Assembly (NCBI GenBank): GCA_963758365.1
Contig: CAVWVB010000001.1
Location: forward strand, 1,612,001-1,676,000
Source of the DNA: Dokdonella_A sp963758365
GTDB lineage: Bacteria > Pseudomonadota > Gammaproteobacteria > Xanthomonadales > Rhodanobacteraceae
DNA: 64,000 nucleotides
Reading direction: 5' to 3'
A model generated the notes under the pieces. The model worked only from the letters and a program-made list of their open reading frames with translations. It was not told the DNA's origin and ran no database searches. How positions within the stretch are numbered: the first letter of the stretch is position 1; each line of letters begins with the position of its first letter. Positions 35,844 to 46,226 of this stretch are shown one piece after another. The position numbers and the translations under genes are program-made.

Positions 35844-37984
35844 ATCGCCGGGCGCATGCCGCGAGCGCTTCCGACGTCAACGGCGGTGCGCTCAGCGCTG
35901 CAGGCCGGGCGGCGCACGGCACGATACGGTCGGCCTATGTCCCCCACATCGACGGCATGCGCGCGCTAGCCGTGCTTGCAGTCATCCTTTATCACCTCGA
36001 GGAAACCTGGATGCCGGGCGGATTCGCCGGAGTCGACATCTTTTTCGTAATTTCCGGATTCGTCGTCAGCGCCTCCGTTGCCCACTGGGATCGTGGCGGC
36101 ATCGGTTCATTCCTGGGCTACTTCTATGCACGGCGCATGCAGCGGATCGCGCCCGCTCTGGTTGTCTGCCTCGTCCTGACCAGTCTCTTCTCGATCCTGC
36201 TCATCCCCTCGGCATGGCTGAGCAATTCCAACGAGAATACCGGACTCTATGCGTTCTTCGGGGTAAGCAATTTTTTTCTTGCATTCAATCGCGACAACTA
36301 CTTTGCGCCGACGGCCGATTTCAATCCATATACGCATACTTGGTCGCTCGGCGTCGAAGAACAGTTCTATCTGTTGTTTCCATTGTTGTACTTCACCTGG
36401 ACACGAACACGACGCTGGCGCGATCTATCGCTGTTCCTGTTCGGATCGGCACTGGTCGTTTCACTCACGTGGGCCTGGTGGATGGGGCGCGACGATCCAG
36501 CCGCCGCGTTCTATCTGATCTTCACGCGCTTCTGGGAACTCGCGGCAGGGGTGCTGCTGTTCCAGTGCCTGCAGCGCACGCAGTGGGCGATCGATGCACC
36601 ACCACGGGGCCCGACGCTCCTTTCGACGCTGGGTGCCTGGTCGTCGCTGACGCTGCTCGGTATCGGGCTGCTCGCGGCCACACCGACGTCGTTTCCTTTT
36701 CCTGGCGCGCTGGTTCCAGTAGTCGGCACGCTCGGGTTGCTCGGCTTCCTGCATGGCCGCGACCACCGTGGCCTGCTGCAACGGACTCTGCAAAGCGGGT
36801 TGGCAGTCGCGATCGGCAGAGCCTCCTACTCGCTGTATCTGTGGCACTGGCCCGTCTTCGTTATCATGCGCTGGACCTGCGGCCTCGAGTCCGTTTCGAC
36901 CCGCCTCGCCGCCCTCACGTTGACCATCGCTTTGGCCTTCGCATCCTGGCGCTTCGTCGAACTGCCCCTGCGCTACGCCCCGTCGCTGCGCCGTTGGCCA
37001 CGCGCCGCGGTCATCGCGGTCGGCGTCCTCGCGATTACTTCAGGCTGGGGGCTTGCGAAGCAGATGTCCGGCATGCGCCCGACGCTTTCGCTGAGCACCG
37101 TGGCACGCCATCCAGACGACTGGTACCCGCACGCGATGCATGCCGATGCGGTCCGTCCCGGATGCGTCTTGGGCGTCCATGTCGGTAGTGTCGGGCCGGG
37201 ATTCGTCACCATGTTTTCGCGCACAGGCTGTGCGCCGCCGCCTCGAGTTCCTGTCAGTTTGTTCGTGATCGGCGACTCCCACGCGATGGCATACACGACA
37301 CTGCTTACTGCCTACGTACTGCAAACCGGTGCGCAGGTCTTCCTCTACGGCAACGGTGGCTGTCCTTTCGTCAGCCTGCAACCGCGACGCGAAACCGGTG
37401 CGTGTGGGGCAAGCGCAGCTGCAGCGCGATCGCACATCCTGGCCATGGCCGCTCCCGGGGATGTGCTCTTCCTGCCCTCGTTGCGCGTCGCGCGAATGAG
37501 CAACCAGTACGCTCCCGTGGAGGCCGCCCGTGCGTGGGTCTCGATGACCGGCGCGACTGCGATGGCCGCCCGGCGTGCGGCCGAAGGTCCGGCGACCGGG
37601 TTGCTGGCGAAGTTCGCGGCGAAAGGCATGCGCATTCTTTTCGAGGCACCCAAACCGGTATTTCGCGCACCGCCGTTTCGTTGCGCCGACTGGTTCGATG
37701 CGGGGAATCCGATCTGTCGCCCGGGTCTGACCGCGTCCAGAGCCGACTTCGAGCGCTTCCGGCAGCCGGTACTGGACAGCTTCGCGAGGATTGCCGCACG
37801 CGTTCCGGAAGTCGCGGTCTGGGATCCGCTAGCGGCACTTTGTCCGACCGACACCTGCTCGACCGCGCTGGAGGGCCGACCGCTCTATTTCGATGGCGAT
37901 CATCTGAGCGCCTTCGGCAACCTGATCCTGCTGCCCGGATTCAGCCGTGCGATCGCAGGCCTCAGCCAATATCCGGGGCACTGA
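35840..37984 (+). CDS. OafA/YrhL-type membrane acyltransferase with C-terminal SGNH domain
   Basis: 714 aa. The N-terminal half is an acyltransferase-3 integral membrane domain with about ten hydrophobic segments and the motif HIDGMRALAVLAVILYHL, followed by GFAGVDIFFVISGF. From about residue 470 an SGNH hydrolase-like domain carries the GDSH serine block (FVIGDSHAMAYT) and the C-terminal DxxH (FDGDHLSAFGN). Such proteins O-acetylate lipopolysaccharide O-antigen, exopolysaccharide or peptidoglycan; the substrate is unknown here. ATG 35840 overlaps the mutS stop (ATGA), so translation is probably coupled, an unusual partner for mutS. Confidence 0.9.
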   Translation: MNRRAHAASASDVNGGALSAAGRAAHGTIRSAYVPHIDGMRALAVLAVILYHLEETWMPGGFAGVDIFFVISGFVVSASVAHWDRGGIGSFLGYFYARRMQRIAPALVVCLVLTSLFSILLIPSAWLSNSNENTGLYAFFGVSNFFLAFNRDNYFAPTADFNPYTHTWSLGVEEQFYLLFPLLYFTWTRTRRWRDLSLFLFGSALVVSLTWAWWMGRDDPAAAFYLIFTRFWELAAGVLLFQCLQRTQWAIDAPPRGPTLLSTLGAWSSLTLLGIGLLAATPTSFPFPGALVPVVGTLGLLGFLHGRDHRGLLQRTLQSGLAVAIGRASYSLYLWHWPVFVIMRWTCGLESVSTRLAALTLTIALAFASWRFVELPLRYAPSLRRWPRAAVIAVGVLAITSGWGLAKQMSGMRPTLSLSTVARHPDDWYPHAMHADAVRPGCVLGVHVGSVGPGFVTMFSRTGCAPPPRVPVSLFVIGDSHAMAYTTLLTAYVLQTGAQVFLYGNGGCPFVSLQPRRETGACGASAAAARSHILAMAAPGDVLFLPSLRVARMSNQYAPVEAARAWVSMTGATAMAARRAAEGPATGLLAKFAAKGMRILFEAPKPVFRAPPFRCADWFDAGNPICRPGLTASRADFERFRQPVLDSFARIAARVPEVAVWDPLAALCPTDTCSTALEGRPLYFDGDHLSAFGNLILLPGFSRAIAGLSQYPGH

Positions 37985-38243
37985 CCCGTTCGAGCAGCCG
38001 TCGGATACGCCTCGAACTGTTCCGGCGCATCCCTGTCCATAGACATGACCTATCGCAAACATCGGAACAAACGAATTCCGTCGATGCTCAATAGAACGTA
38101 TGTTGCCGTTGGCCGGCGCGGATGCGCGAGCGCATCGACAAGCGCATCAGGAATCGTGCTGGCACGGACCCCTTCATTCATCGGCACCCCGACTGCAAAC
38201 CGCGCCGAGTCGCCGAAATCAAGCCGCCGAAGGTAGAGCACCC

Positions 38244-40493
38244 ATGAATACCGAAGCCAAATGCCCGTTCAATCACGCCGCCGGTTCCGGCGCTTCGAAC
38301 CGCGACTGGTGGCCGGACCAGCTGCGGGTGGATCTCCTGCAGCAGCATTCGTCCCGCTCCAATCCGATGGACAAGGACTTCAACTATCCCGAGGCGTTCA
38401 GGAGCCTCGACTTCGCGGCGCTGAAGAACGATCTCGCGGCGCTGATGACCGACTCGCAGGAATGGTGGCCGGCGGACTTCGGCCACTACGGCCCGTTGTT
38501 CATCCGCATGGCGTGGCACAGCGCCGGTACCTACCGCATCGGCGATGGTCGCGGCGGCGGCGGTCGCGGTCAGCAACGCTTCGCCCCGCTCAACAGCTGG
38601 CCGGACAACGTGAGCCTCGACAAGGCGCGACGTCTGCTCTGGCCGATCAAGCAGAAGTACGGTCGCAGGATTTCGTGGGCCGACCTGATGATCCTGGCCG
38701 GCAACGTGGCGCTCGAGACGATGGGCTTCAGGACTTTTGGTTTCGCGGGCGGCCGCGAAGACACCTGGGAGCCGGATCAGGACGTGTACTGGGGCCGGGA
38801 AACGACATGGCTCGGCGGAGACATTCGCTACGCCAAAGGCTCGCCCGGCGTCGAGGAAGACCACGGCGTGCTGGTCTCCGACGACGACAGCGAAGTGAAC
38901 CACACGCGTGAGCTCGAGAATCCGCTCGCTGCGGTTCAAATGGGTCTGATTTACGTCAATCCGGAAGGTCCGGATGGTGATCCCGATCCGCTCAAGGCGG
39001 CCTTCGACATCCGCGACACCTTCGCGCGCATGGCCATGAACGACGAGGAAACCGTTGCGCTGATCGCCGGCGGCCACAGTTTCGGCAAAACCCACGGCGC
39101 GGCATCCGCCGAGCACGTGGGTGATGCGCCCGAAGCAGCGGGCCTTGCGGAAATGGGCTTCGGCTGGACCAACAGTTTCGGAACGGGCAAGGGCGCCGAC
39201 ACCATCACCAGTGGCCTCGAAGTGACCTGGACGAAGACGCCGACGAAGTGGAGCAACAACTTCTTCGAAAACCTGTTCGGCTACGAGTGGGAACTGACCA
39301 GGAGTCCGGCCGGTGCGCACCAGTGGACGCCCAAGGGCGGCGCGGGCGCGGGAACGATTCCCGACGCATTCGACAAATCGAAGAAGCGCGCGCCGACGAT
39401 GCTGACCACCGATCTTTCGCTGCGCTTCGACCCGGCCTACGAGAAAATCTCACGACGCTTCCTCGAGCATCCGGACGAGCTCGCCGATGCGTTTGCGCGC
39501 GCATGGTTCAAACTGACCCATCGCGACATGGGCCCGCGTGCACGCTATCTCGGCCCCGAAGTGCCGGCCGAGGACCTGATCTGGCAGGACCCGGTTCCGA
39601 AGGTCGATCACGCGCTCGTCGACGACAGCGATATCGCATCCCTGAAAAGCAGGATCAACGATTCGGGCCTGTCGGTTCGCGAGCTGGTTTCGACCGCATG
39701 GGCATCGGCGTCGACGTTCCGCGGCGGCGACAAGCGCGGCGGCGCGAACGGGGCTCGCATCCGCCTCGCTCCGCAGAAGGACTGGGCCGCGAACGAACCC
39801 GCGCAGCTCGCGAAGGTGCTCGAAACGCTCGCGGACGTGCGCGGCCGCTTCAACAAGTCCGCTTCCGGCGGCAAAAAGGTGTCGCTGGCCGACCTGATCG
39901 TTCTGGGCGGCTGCACGGCCGTCGAGCGGGCCGCGAGGAACGCAGGCGTCGACGTCGCCGTTCCGTTCGCGCCGGGGCGCACCGATGCCTCGCAGGAGCA
40001 GACGGATGTCGACTCGTTTGCGCCGCTCGAGCCGTTCGCCGATGGCTTTCGCAACTACATGAAGGGCAAGTACAGCGTTCCGGCCGAGGCGCTGCTGGTC
40101 GACAAGGCGCAGCTGCTGACGCTGACCGCGCCGGAGATGACCGTGCTCGTGGGCGGCATGCGCGTGCTCGACAGCAACGTCGGACACGCCGCGCATGGCG
40201 TCTTCTCCGGCAAGCCGGGTACGTTGACGAACGACTTCTTCGTGAACCTGCTCGACATGGGTACCGAATGGAAGCCGACGTCGCGCGCCGGGGATACGTT
40301 CGAAGGACGCGACCGCAGGACCGGCAAGGTCAAGTGGAGCGGCACGCGTGTCGATCTCGTGTTCGGCTCGAACTCGCAACTTCGCGCGATCGCCGAGGTT
40401 TACGGCAGCGCGGACGCGAAGGAGAAATTCGTGCGCGACTTCGTGGCGGCATGGAACAAGGTGATGAATCTCGATCGCTTCGATCTTGCCTGA
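38244..40493 (+). CDS. katG: Catalase-peroxidase KatG
   Basis: 749 aa bifunctional heme enzyme that removes hydrogen peroxide. Distal Arg88-Trp91-His92 lie in RMAWHSAGTYR. Tyr237 (GLIYVNPEG) and Met263 (RMAMND) complete the Met-Tyr-Trp adduct. The proximal His278 is in GGHSFGKTHG. The C-terminal duplicated domain is complete. Start ATG 38244 follows an AGGTAGAG ribosome site; the upstream open frame is not conserved. Nothing gene-like is seen in the 259 bases before it, and no convincing OxyR site was recognised. Confidence 0.97.
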   Translation: MNTEAKCPFNHAAGSGASNRDWWPDQLRVDLLQQHSSRSNPMDKDFNYPEAFRSLDFAALKNDLAALMTDSQEWWPADFGHYGPLFIRMAWHSAGTYRIGDGRGGGGRGQQRFAPLNSWPDNVSLDKARRLLWPIKQKYGRRISWADLMILAGNVALETMGFRTFGFAGGREDTWEPDQDVYWGRETTWLGGDIRYAKGSPGVEEDHGVLVSDDDSEVNHTRELENPLAAVQMGLIYVNPEGPDGDPDPLKAAFDIRDTFARMAMNDEETVALIAGGHSFGKTHGAASAEHVGDAPEAAGLAEMGFGWTNSFGTGKGADTITSGLEVTWTKTPTKWSNNFFENLFGYEWELTRSPAGAHQWTPKGGAGAGTIPDAFDKSKKRAPTMLTTDLSLRFDPAYEKISRRFLEHPDELADAFARAWFKLTHRDMGPRARYLGPEVPAEDLIWQDPVPKVDHALVDDSDIASLKSRINDSGLSVRELVSTAWASASTFRGGDKRGGANGARIRLAPQKDWAANEPAQLAKVLETLADVRGRFNKSASGGKKVSLADLIVLGGCTAVERAARNAGVDVAVPFAPGRTDASQEQTDVDSFAPLEPFADGFRNYMKGKYSVPAEALLVDKAQLLTLTAPEMTVLVGGMRVLDSNVGHAAHGVFSGKPGTLTNDFFVNLLDMGTEWKPTSRAGDTFEGRDRRTGKVKWSGTRVDLVFGSNSQLRAIAEVYGSADAKEKFVRDFVAAWNKVMNLDRFDLA

Positions 40494-40532
40494 CGCCACC
40501 AGGGACGCTCGCGCACGACAGGTCGCAGATGC

Positions 40533-40578
40533 ATCACCCACGGCCTCGACCTGGCTTGGGTGATCCCGAGCCAGGTCG
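40533..40578. other. Two overlapping inverted repeats between katG and hslR
   Basis: ATCACCCA (40533-40540) pairs with TGGGTGAT (40557-40564). CGACCTGGCT (40547-40556) pairs with AGCCAGGTCG (40569-40578). The two perfect stems interlock, so in RNA they could form alternatives or a pseudoknot. The site lies between the convergent katG and hslR stops and lacks a T tract. Confidence 0.55.
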
Positions 40579-40637
40579 AAGCCGAGGCGTCGCGATCCTG
40601 CGGCGCGGCCGCTGCCCGCAATCGTGTCATCAGCGCG

Positions 40638-41060
40638 TCAACTCGCATCGATGTCTCCGAGCGCGCGAATCAGACGCCGCGCGCGCTTGTCAGGCTTCGT
40701 CGGCGGGCGCTCGTAACCGCTGGCGGCCAGGCGTCTTTGCGCGGCCGCGCTTTCGCGCTGCGTCCGGCCTTCCGCGGTTTCGACATAGAGTCCCTGCGCG
40801 ATCTTGGCCGGACCGCGCACGCGCGCGAGCGCGACGACATCGACTTCGAAGCATTCCTCGCCGCGCATGATGCGCAGGCGATCCCCGACATGCACGAGGC
40901 GCGCGGACTTGGGCAGCGTGCCGTTCACGCGCAGCTTGCCGCCCTCGATCGCCGATTTGGCCAGCGCACGCGTCTTGAAGAAGCGCGCGGACCAGAGCCA
41001 GAGGTCGAGTCGCACGCCGTCACGCGCGGGCGCATCGGAAGCTGGCAGGCGCCGATTCAT
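40638..41060 (-). CDS. hslR: Hsp15-like S4-domain RNA-binding protein
   Basis: 140 aa, near the E. coli Hsp15 length (133). The S4 domain spans about residues 12-60: RLDLWLWSARFFKTRALAKSAIEGGKLRVNG. A basic C-terminal tail follows. In E. coli, Hsp15 binds 50S subunits carrying stalled peptidyl-tRNA and helps recycle them. ATG 41060 (MNRRLPASD) was chosen; the frame runs 34 codons further upstream without conserved sequence. Confidence 0.87.
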   Translation of the reverse strand: MNRRLPASDAPARDGVRLDLWLWSARFFKTRALAKSAIEGGKLRVNGTLPKSARLVHVGDRLRIMRGEECFEVDVVALARVRGPAKIAQGLYVETAEGRTQRESAAAQRRLAASGYERPPTKPDKRARRLIRALGDIDAS

Positions 41061-41454
41061 CGTGGCGCGCCGGAAGCGCGTGGCCGGCACGATCCCGACG
41101 CGCGGGATACCGCGTCGCGGGGACCCGGGCATTGCACTGCACCATTCGGTCGAGCCTGCCAAAAATCAGTAGCTTGGATGCAGGATTTCATGTATCGTCC
41201 GCCGCGTTTGTTGCGTCGCTGTGCGATTTTCCCTTTGGATCGTGATCCGATCGCTGTTTCAAGGCAGCCATCCGCGCTCCGCACCGCTCGGCTTTCGTCG
41301 CCCCAGACCCGGAATCGTGCCCCATCAGGGCGCCGGTCCGCCACATTTCGATCCGTAGCGCGGTTTCTTGGGAACGCTCCGGTTCGTCCTCGACCGCTCT
41401 TGTCGGGGTTCTCGCGCAGCAAGCTGCGTGATCAAAGCAATCGGAGTCTCCACC
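41061..41454. other. Divergent intergenic region hslR/rhlE
   Basis: 394 bases with no gene. It must hold the promoters of hslR (minus) and rhlE (plus). The long leader before rhlE could be regulatory, as for cold-induced helicases, but no cold-box or clear -35/-10 pair was identified. A GGAG ribosome site precedes the rhlE start. Confidence 0.5.
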
Positions 41455-42792
<1,338 letters not shown>

Positions 42793-42857
42793 TCCGGCCG
42801 CGACCTGCAAGCACCGGCAATCCCGTCTGCCCGAAATCGCGCTGCCCCGTCGGGCCG

Positions 42858-43352
42858 TCAATCCGCATCGGAGTCGGAGTCGGAGGCGGGGGCCCGGTCG
42901 CGCGCGGCCGGCGCCAGCCCGCGGAAGCCGCGTTCGATGCGGCCGCCCAGCAGTACCGCGACCGCACCCAGACAGACGGACACCAGTACTGCCGCATAAA
43001 AACCCGCGCCGCAGGCGACGCCGAACAGCGCGGTCAGCCAGATCGTGGCCGCGGTGGTGAGGCCGCTGACATGACGCGTACCGGGGTCGCGCAGGATCAC
43101 CCCGGCGCCGAGAAAGCCGATGCCGGTCAGTACGCCCTGGATCACGCGACTGAGCGCATCGACACGCAGCGCCTCGTCGCTCCCCGGCGGCGCGATCACG
43201 ATTACCATCAACGCGGTGCCGAGACTGACCAGAGCGTGCGTGCGCACGCCGGCGGGCTTGCCGCGGAAATCGCGGTTCAGGCCGACCAAGCCGCCGATCA
43301 GCACGGACAGAGCGAGGCGTATCGCGGTTTCCTGCAGATGCTCGGGAATCAT
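42858..43352 (-). CDS. MgtC/SapB family membrane protein
   Basis: 164 aa with four to five membrane segments. The family signature is visible in LALSVLIGGLVGLNRDFRGKPAGVRTHALVSLGTALMV and VLTGIGFLGAGVILRD. The C-terminal soluble domain of true virulence MgtC is missing; the protein ends in an acidic Asp/Ser tail. A strong GAGGAGG site precedes ATG 43352, which overlaps the stop of the upstream ycaQ-like gene by 4 bases. The role is unknown; a magnesium or acid-stress link is only a family association. Confidence 0.88.
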   Translation of the reverse strand: MIPEHLQETAIRLALSVLIGGLVGLNRDFRGKPAGVRTHALVSLGTALMVIVIAPPGSDEALRVDALSRVIQGVLTGIGFLGAGVILRDPGTRHVSGLTTAATIWLTALFGVACGAGFYAAVLVSVCLGAVAVLLGGRIERGFRGLAPAARDRAPASDSDSDAD

Positions 43353-44674
43353 CCTGTCCTCCTCGATCGGGCGGTGGGTGGCGCGGACACGGATACCGGA
43401 ACAGGTTCGCTGCGATCGTGATCGCCGCGCAACGCTGCACGCAGGGCTCGCGCGAAACCGACGGGCTTGCACCTCACGACAGTCACGCGTGGCGTAGCAT
43501 GCCATTCGGCGCAGCGCCGGATGGCCTCGGCCAGCGCGGTTGCGAGTTCCGGCGTGGTCTTGATGCCGTCTTCGAGGAACAATGCCTTGACTTCGAACAC
43601 GCGATCGGCGCGATGCGCCTTTGCGTCGAGCCGGCCGACCAGGCGACCGCGGTGCAGGATCGGCAGCACGTAGTAACCGTAGCGGCGTTTCGGCGCCGGC
43701 GTGTAGCACTCGATCCGATAGTCGAAACCGAACAGGACCGCCGCGCGCTCGCGATCCCAGACCACGGGATCGAATGGCGACAGCAGCGTCGTGTGCGTCG
43801 CGCGCAGCCGCCCGCGTTGCGCGGCGGCCAGCGCATCGAGATGATCACGATGCACGTAACCCGGATTCTCCCAGCGCTCGACCTCGATGCGCACCAAATC
43901 GCCGGCTGCGACGAACGCATCGAGATCGCTGTCCCTGAACTTGCGGCCCACGCGGAAATAGTCGTTGATCCAGCGCGCCTGGGTAACGCCGAGCGCGCGC
44001 ACCGCACCGAGCAGGAACGCGCGCCGCATCGCGTCCGCGGAGATCACCGCGGGTTCCAGTGCCCGGCCCGCCCGGGATCGCGCATTCGCGAGTACGCGTT
44101 CGCTCAGGTCGTAGACGCGGTGAAAGTTCTCGCGGCGCGCAATCATCAGCTCGCCGAGTGCAAACAGAGCCTCCAGCCAGCGTTTCTCGTTCTTCCAGCC
44201 CCACCAGCCGTTGCGGACACCGCCGGCACTGCGTCCGAAATCCGAAGTCTTGACCGCTCCATGCGCGCGGATATGGGCGAGCAGCGCCTGCATGCCCTCC
44301 GCATCCTCGCGGCGCGCGCGCAGCGCATGTTTCATGGCCCAGTGGCCATCGCGTTGCAGCGCATGCGCACGGTGCAATGCAAGATCCGCGCAGGGAACGA
44401 AACACGCCTCGTGCGCCCAGCATTCGAGAATCGCGCCGTCTTCGAGCAAGGCGTCGAGCCAGGCCTGCGGGTACTCGCCGATTCTCGCGAACAGCACGAG
44501 ATACGGACTGCGCGCGACGACATGAATCGTGTCGATCTGCAATGCGCGCATGCGCTCGATCGCGGCGAGCACATCGGACTTGCGCGCATGTCCACGCGGC
44601 CGCGCCAGCAGACCTTGCGCGGCCAGGTGCAGATTGCGTGCCTGCTGGTCGCTGAGCCGGGCTGCAGATTTCAT
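43349..44674 (-). CDS. YcaQ-like DNA glycosylase (winged-helix, HTH_42)
   Basis: 441 aa. The N-terminal LSDQQARNLHLAAQGLL, MRALQIDTIHVVARSPYLVLFARIG and the later LDAKAHRADRVFEVKALFLEDG identify the YcaQ/AlkX group, which unhooks interstrand crosslinks and alkylated bases. The catalytic pair QxD is present in LQID. ATG 44674 gives the usual start. The C-terminus (DRSEPVPVSVSAPPTARS) is an extra low-complexity tail. The stop overlaps the MgtC-like start (ATGA), so both are probably one transcript. Confidence 0.88.
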   Translation of the reverse strand: MKSAARLSDQQARNLHLAAQGLLARPRGHARKSDVLAAIERMRALQIDTIHVVARSPYLVLFARIGEYPQAWLDALLEDGAILECWAHEACFVPCADLALHRAHALQRDGHWAMKHALRARREDAEGMQALLAHIRAHGAVKTSDFGRSAGGVRNGWWGWKNEKRWLEALFALGELMIARRENFHRVYDLSERVLANARSRAGRALEPAVISADAMRRAFLLGAVRALGVTQARWINDYFRVGRKFRDSDLDAFVAAGDLVRIEVERWENPGYVHRDHLDALAAAQRGRLRATHTTLLSPFDPVVWDRERAAVLFGFDYRIECYTPAPKRRYGYYVLPILHRGRLVGRLDAKAHRADRVFEVKALFLEDGIKTTPELATALAEAIRRCAEWHATPRVTVVRCKPVGFARALRAALRGDHDRSEPVPVSVSAPPTARSRRTG

Positions 44675-44900
44675 GGAGTCGCACGATCTCTTCATTGCGG
44701 TGCGGCGACGCGGTCGCCGCGAGCCACGGATTCTTGCACAGGTCGCACCGGCGGGAGGATCGCAGCGCGCACGGCGGACCGGCGCGAAGCGCAGACCGCG
44801 CCGCGCGCGCGAATCCGCTTCGCAATTGCGCCAGCGACGCGGTATGGTGTCGCCCCGCGCGGCCAGCCTCGCCCGCAACCACCGGCCTCTGCGACCACAC

Positions 44901-46151
44901 ATGCTCTATCACCTCAACGAAATCAACCGCACTCTGCTCAACCCCTGGGTCGCCTGGTCCGGCGCCGCCGCACAGGCGCTGACCGCGCCTGACAGCTGGC
45001 TGACCCAGGTACCCGGTGTCGACCGCATCGCCGCGGGTTACGAGCTGTTCTACCGGCTCGGCAAGGACTACGAAAAACCCGCGTTCGGCATCACCTCGGT
45101 GATCGCGCACGGACGTCAGGCCGCGGTCGTGCAGGAAAGCACCCTCGAACTGCCATTCTGCAATCTCGTGCACTTCAAGCGCTGCAGCGACGAGCCGCAG
45201 GCGCTGCAGCAGTTGCGCAGCGATCCGGTCGTGCTCGTCGTCGCGCCGCTCTCCGGGCATCACGCGACCCTGCTGCGCGACACCGTGCAGACCCTGCTCG
45301 CCGACCATGACGTCTACATCACCGACTGGATCGACGCGCGCATGGTCCCACTCGACAAGGGCGCGTTCGACATGGACACCTACATTGCGTACATGCGGCG
45401 CTTCATCACCCACTTCGACGCCGCCCAACTGCATGTGCTTTCGGTGTGCCAGCCGACCGTGCCGGTACTCGCTGCGATATCGCTGATGGCGTCCGGCGGC
45501 GAACGCACGCCATTGACGCTGACCCTGATGGGTGGACCGATCGATCCGCGCGAGTGCCCGACCCGGGTCAACGACCTCGCCACCAACAAACCGTACGCGT
45601 GGTTCGAGACCAACGTCGTGTTCGACGTGCCGCCGAACTACCCGGGCAAGGGACGCCGCGTGTACCCGGGTTTCATGCAGCATGCGGGTTTCGTCGCGAT
45701 GAACCCGAGCCGGCATTTCATGGCGCACTGGGATTTCTACGAAAACCTGCGTCGCGGCGACCTCGACGACGCGGCCGCGCACCGGCGCTTCTACGACGAA
45801 TACAACGCGGTGCTCGATCTTCCCGCGGAGTTCTATCTCGACACGATCCGCATCGTGTTCCAGGAACACCGGTTGCCGCTCGGCACATGGAAGGTCGAAG
45901 GCGAACTCGTCGAACCGGCCGCGATCCGGCGCACCGCCCTGCTGACCATCGAGGGCGAACTCGACGACATCTCCGGCCTCGGCCAGACACGGGCCGCGCA
46001 CGCGCTGTGCACGGGTATCCCGGCCCGGAACCACGCCCACATGGAAATCGGCGGCGCCGGGCACTACGGCATCTTCAGTGGACGTCGCTGGCGCAACGTC
46101 GTGTATCCGGATGTTCGCGACTTCATCCGCCGTTTCCACAAGCCGAGATAG
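44901..46151 (+). CDS. phaZ: Intracellular poly(3-hydroxyalkanoate) depolymerase
   Basis: 416 aa alpha/beta-hydrolase-like enzyme that mobilises stored PHA. The nucleophile is Cys183 in SVCQPT, the same position as in the well-studied Ralstonia enzyme. The C-terminal catalytic His is in GAGHYGIFSGRRWR, and the Asp lies in the LLTIEGELDDISG region. The N-terminus MLYHLNEINRTLLNPW matches the family. No signal peptide, as expected for the intracellular form. No PHA synthase is seen in the window. Confidence 0.93.
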   Translation: MLYHLNEINRTLLNPWVAWSGAAAQALTAPDSWLTQVPGVDRIAAGYELFYRLGKDYEKPAFGITSVIAHGRQAAVVQESTLELPFCNLVHFKRCSDEPQALQQLRSDPVVLVVAPLSGHHATLLRDTVQTLLADHDVYITDWIDARMVPLDKGAFDMDTYIAYMRRFITHFDAAQLHVLSVCQPTVPVLAAISLMASGGERTPLTLTLMGGPIDPRECPTRVNDLATNKPYAWFETNVVFDVPPNYPGKGRRVYPGFMQHAGFVAMNPSRHFMAHWDFYENLRRGDLDDAAAHRRFYDEYNAVLDLPAEFYLDTIRIVFQEHRLPLGTWKVEGELVEPAAIRRTALLTIEGELDDISGLGQTRAAHALCTGIPARNHAHMEIGGAGHYGIFSGRRWRNVVYPDVRDFIRRFHKPR

Positions 46152-46226
46152 CGCTGGCGCCGGTTGGCGTCGATGGTGCGTCCCGTCGTGCGCCAGCGTG
46201 TGCCGTGCCGCTACAAGGAACCATTC

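Noticed and set aside
38045..38236. 63-codon frame upstream of katG
   Set aside because: Ser/Arg-rich composition without motifs and no ribosome site; regarded as non-coding leader.
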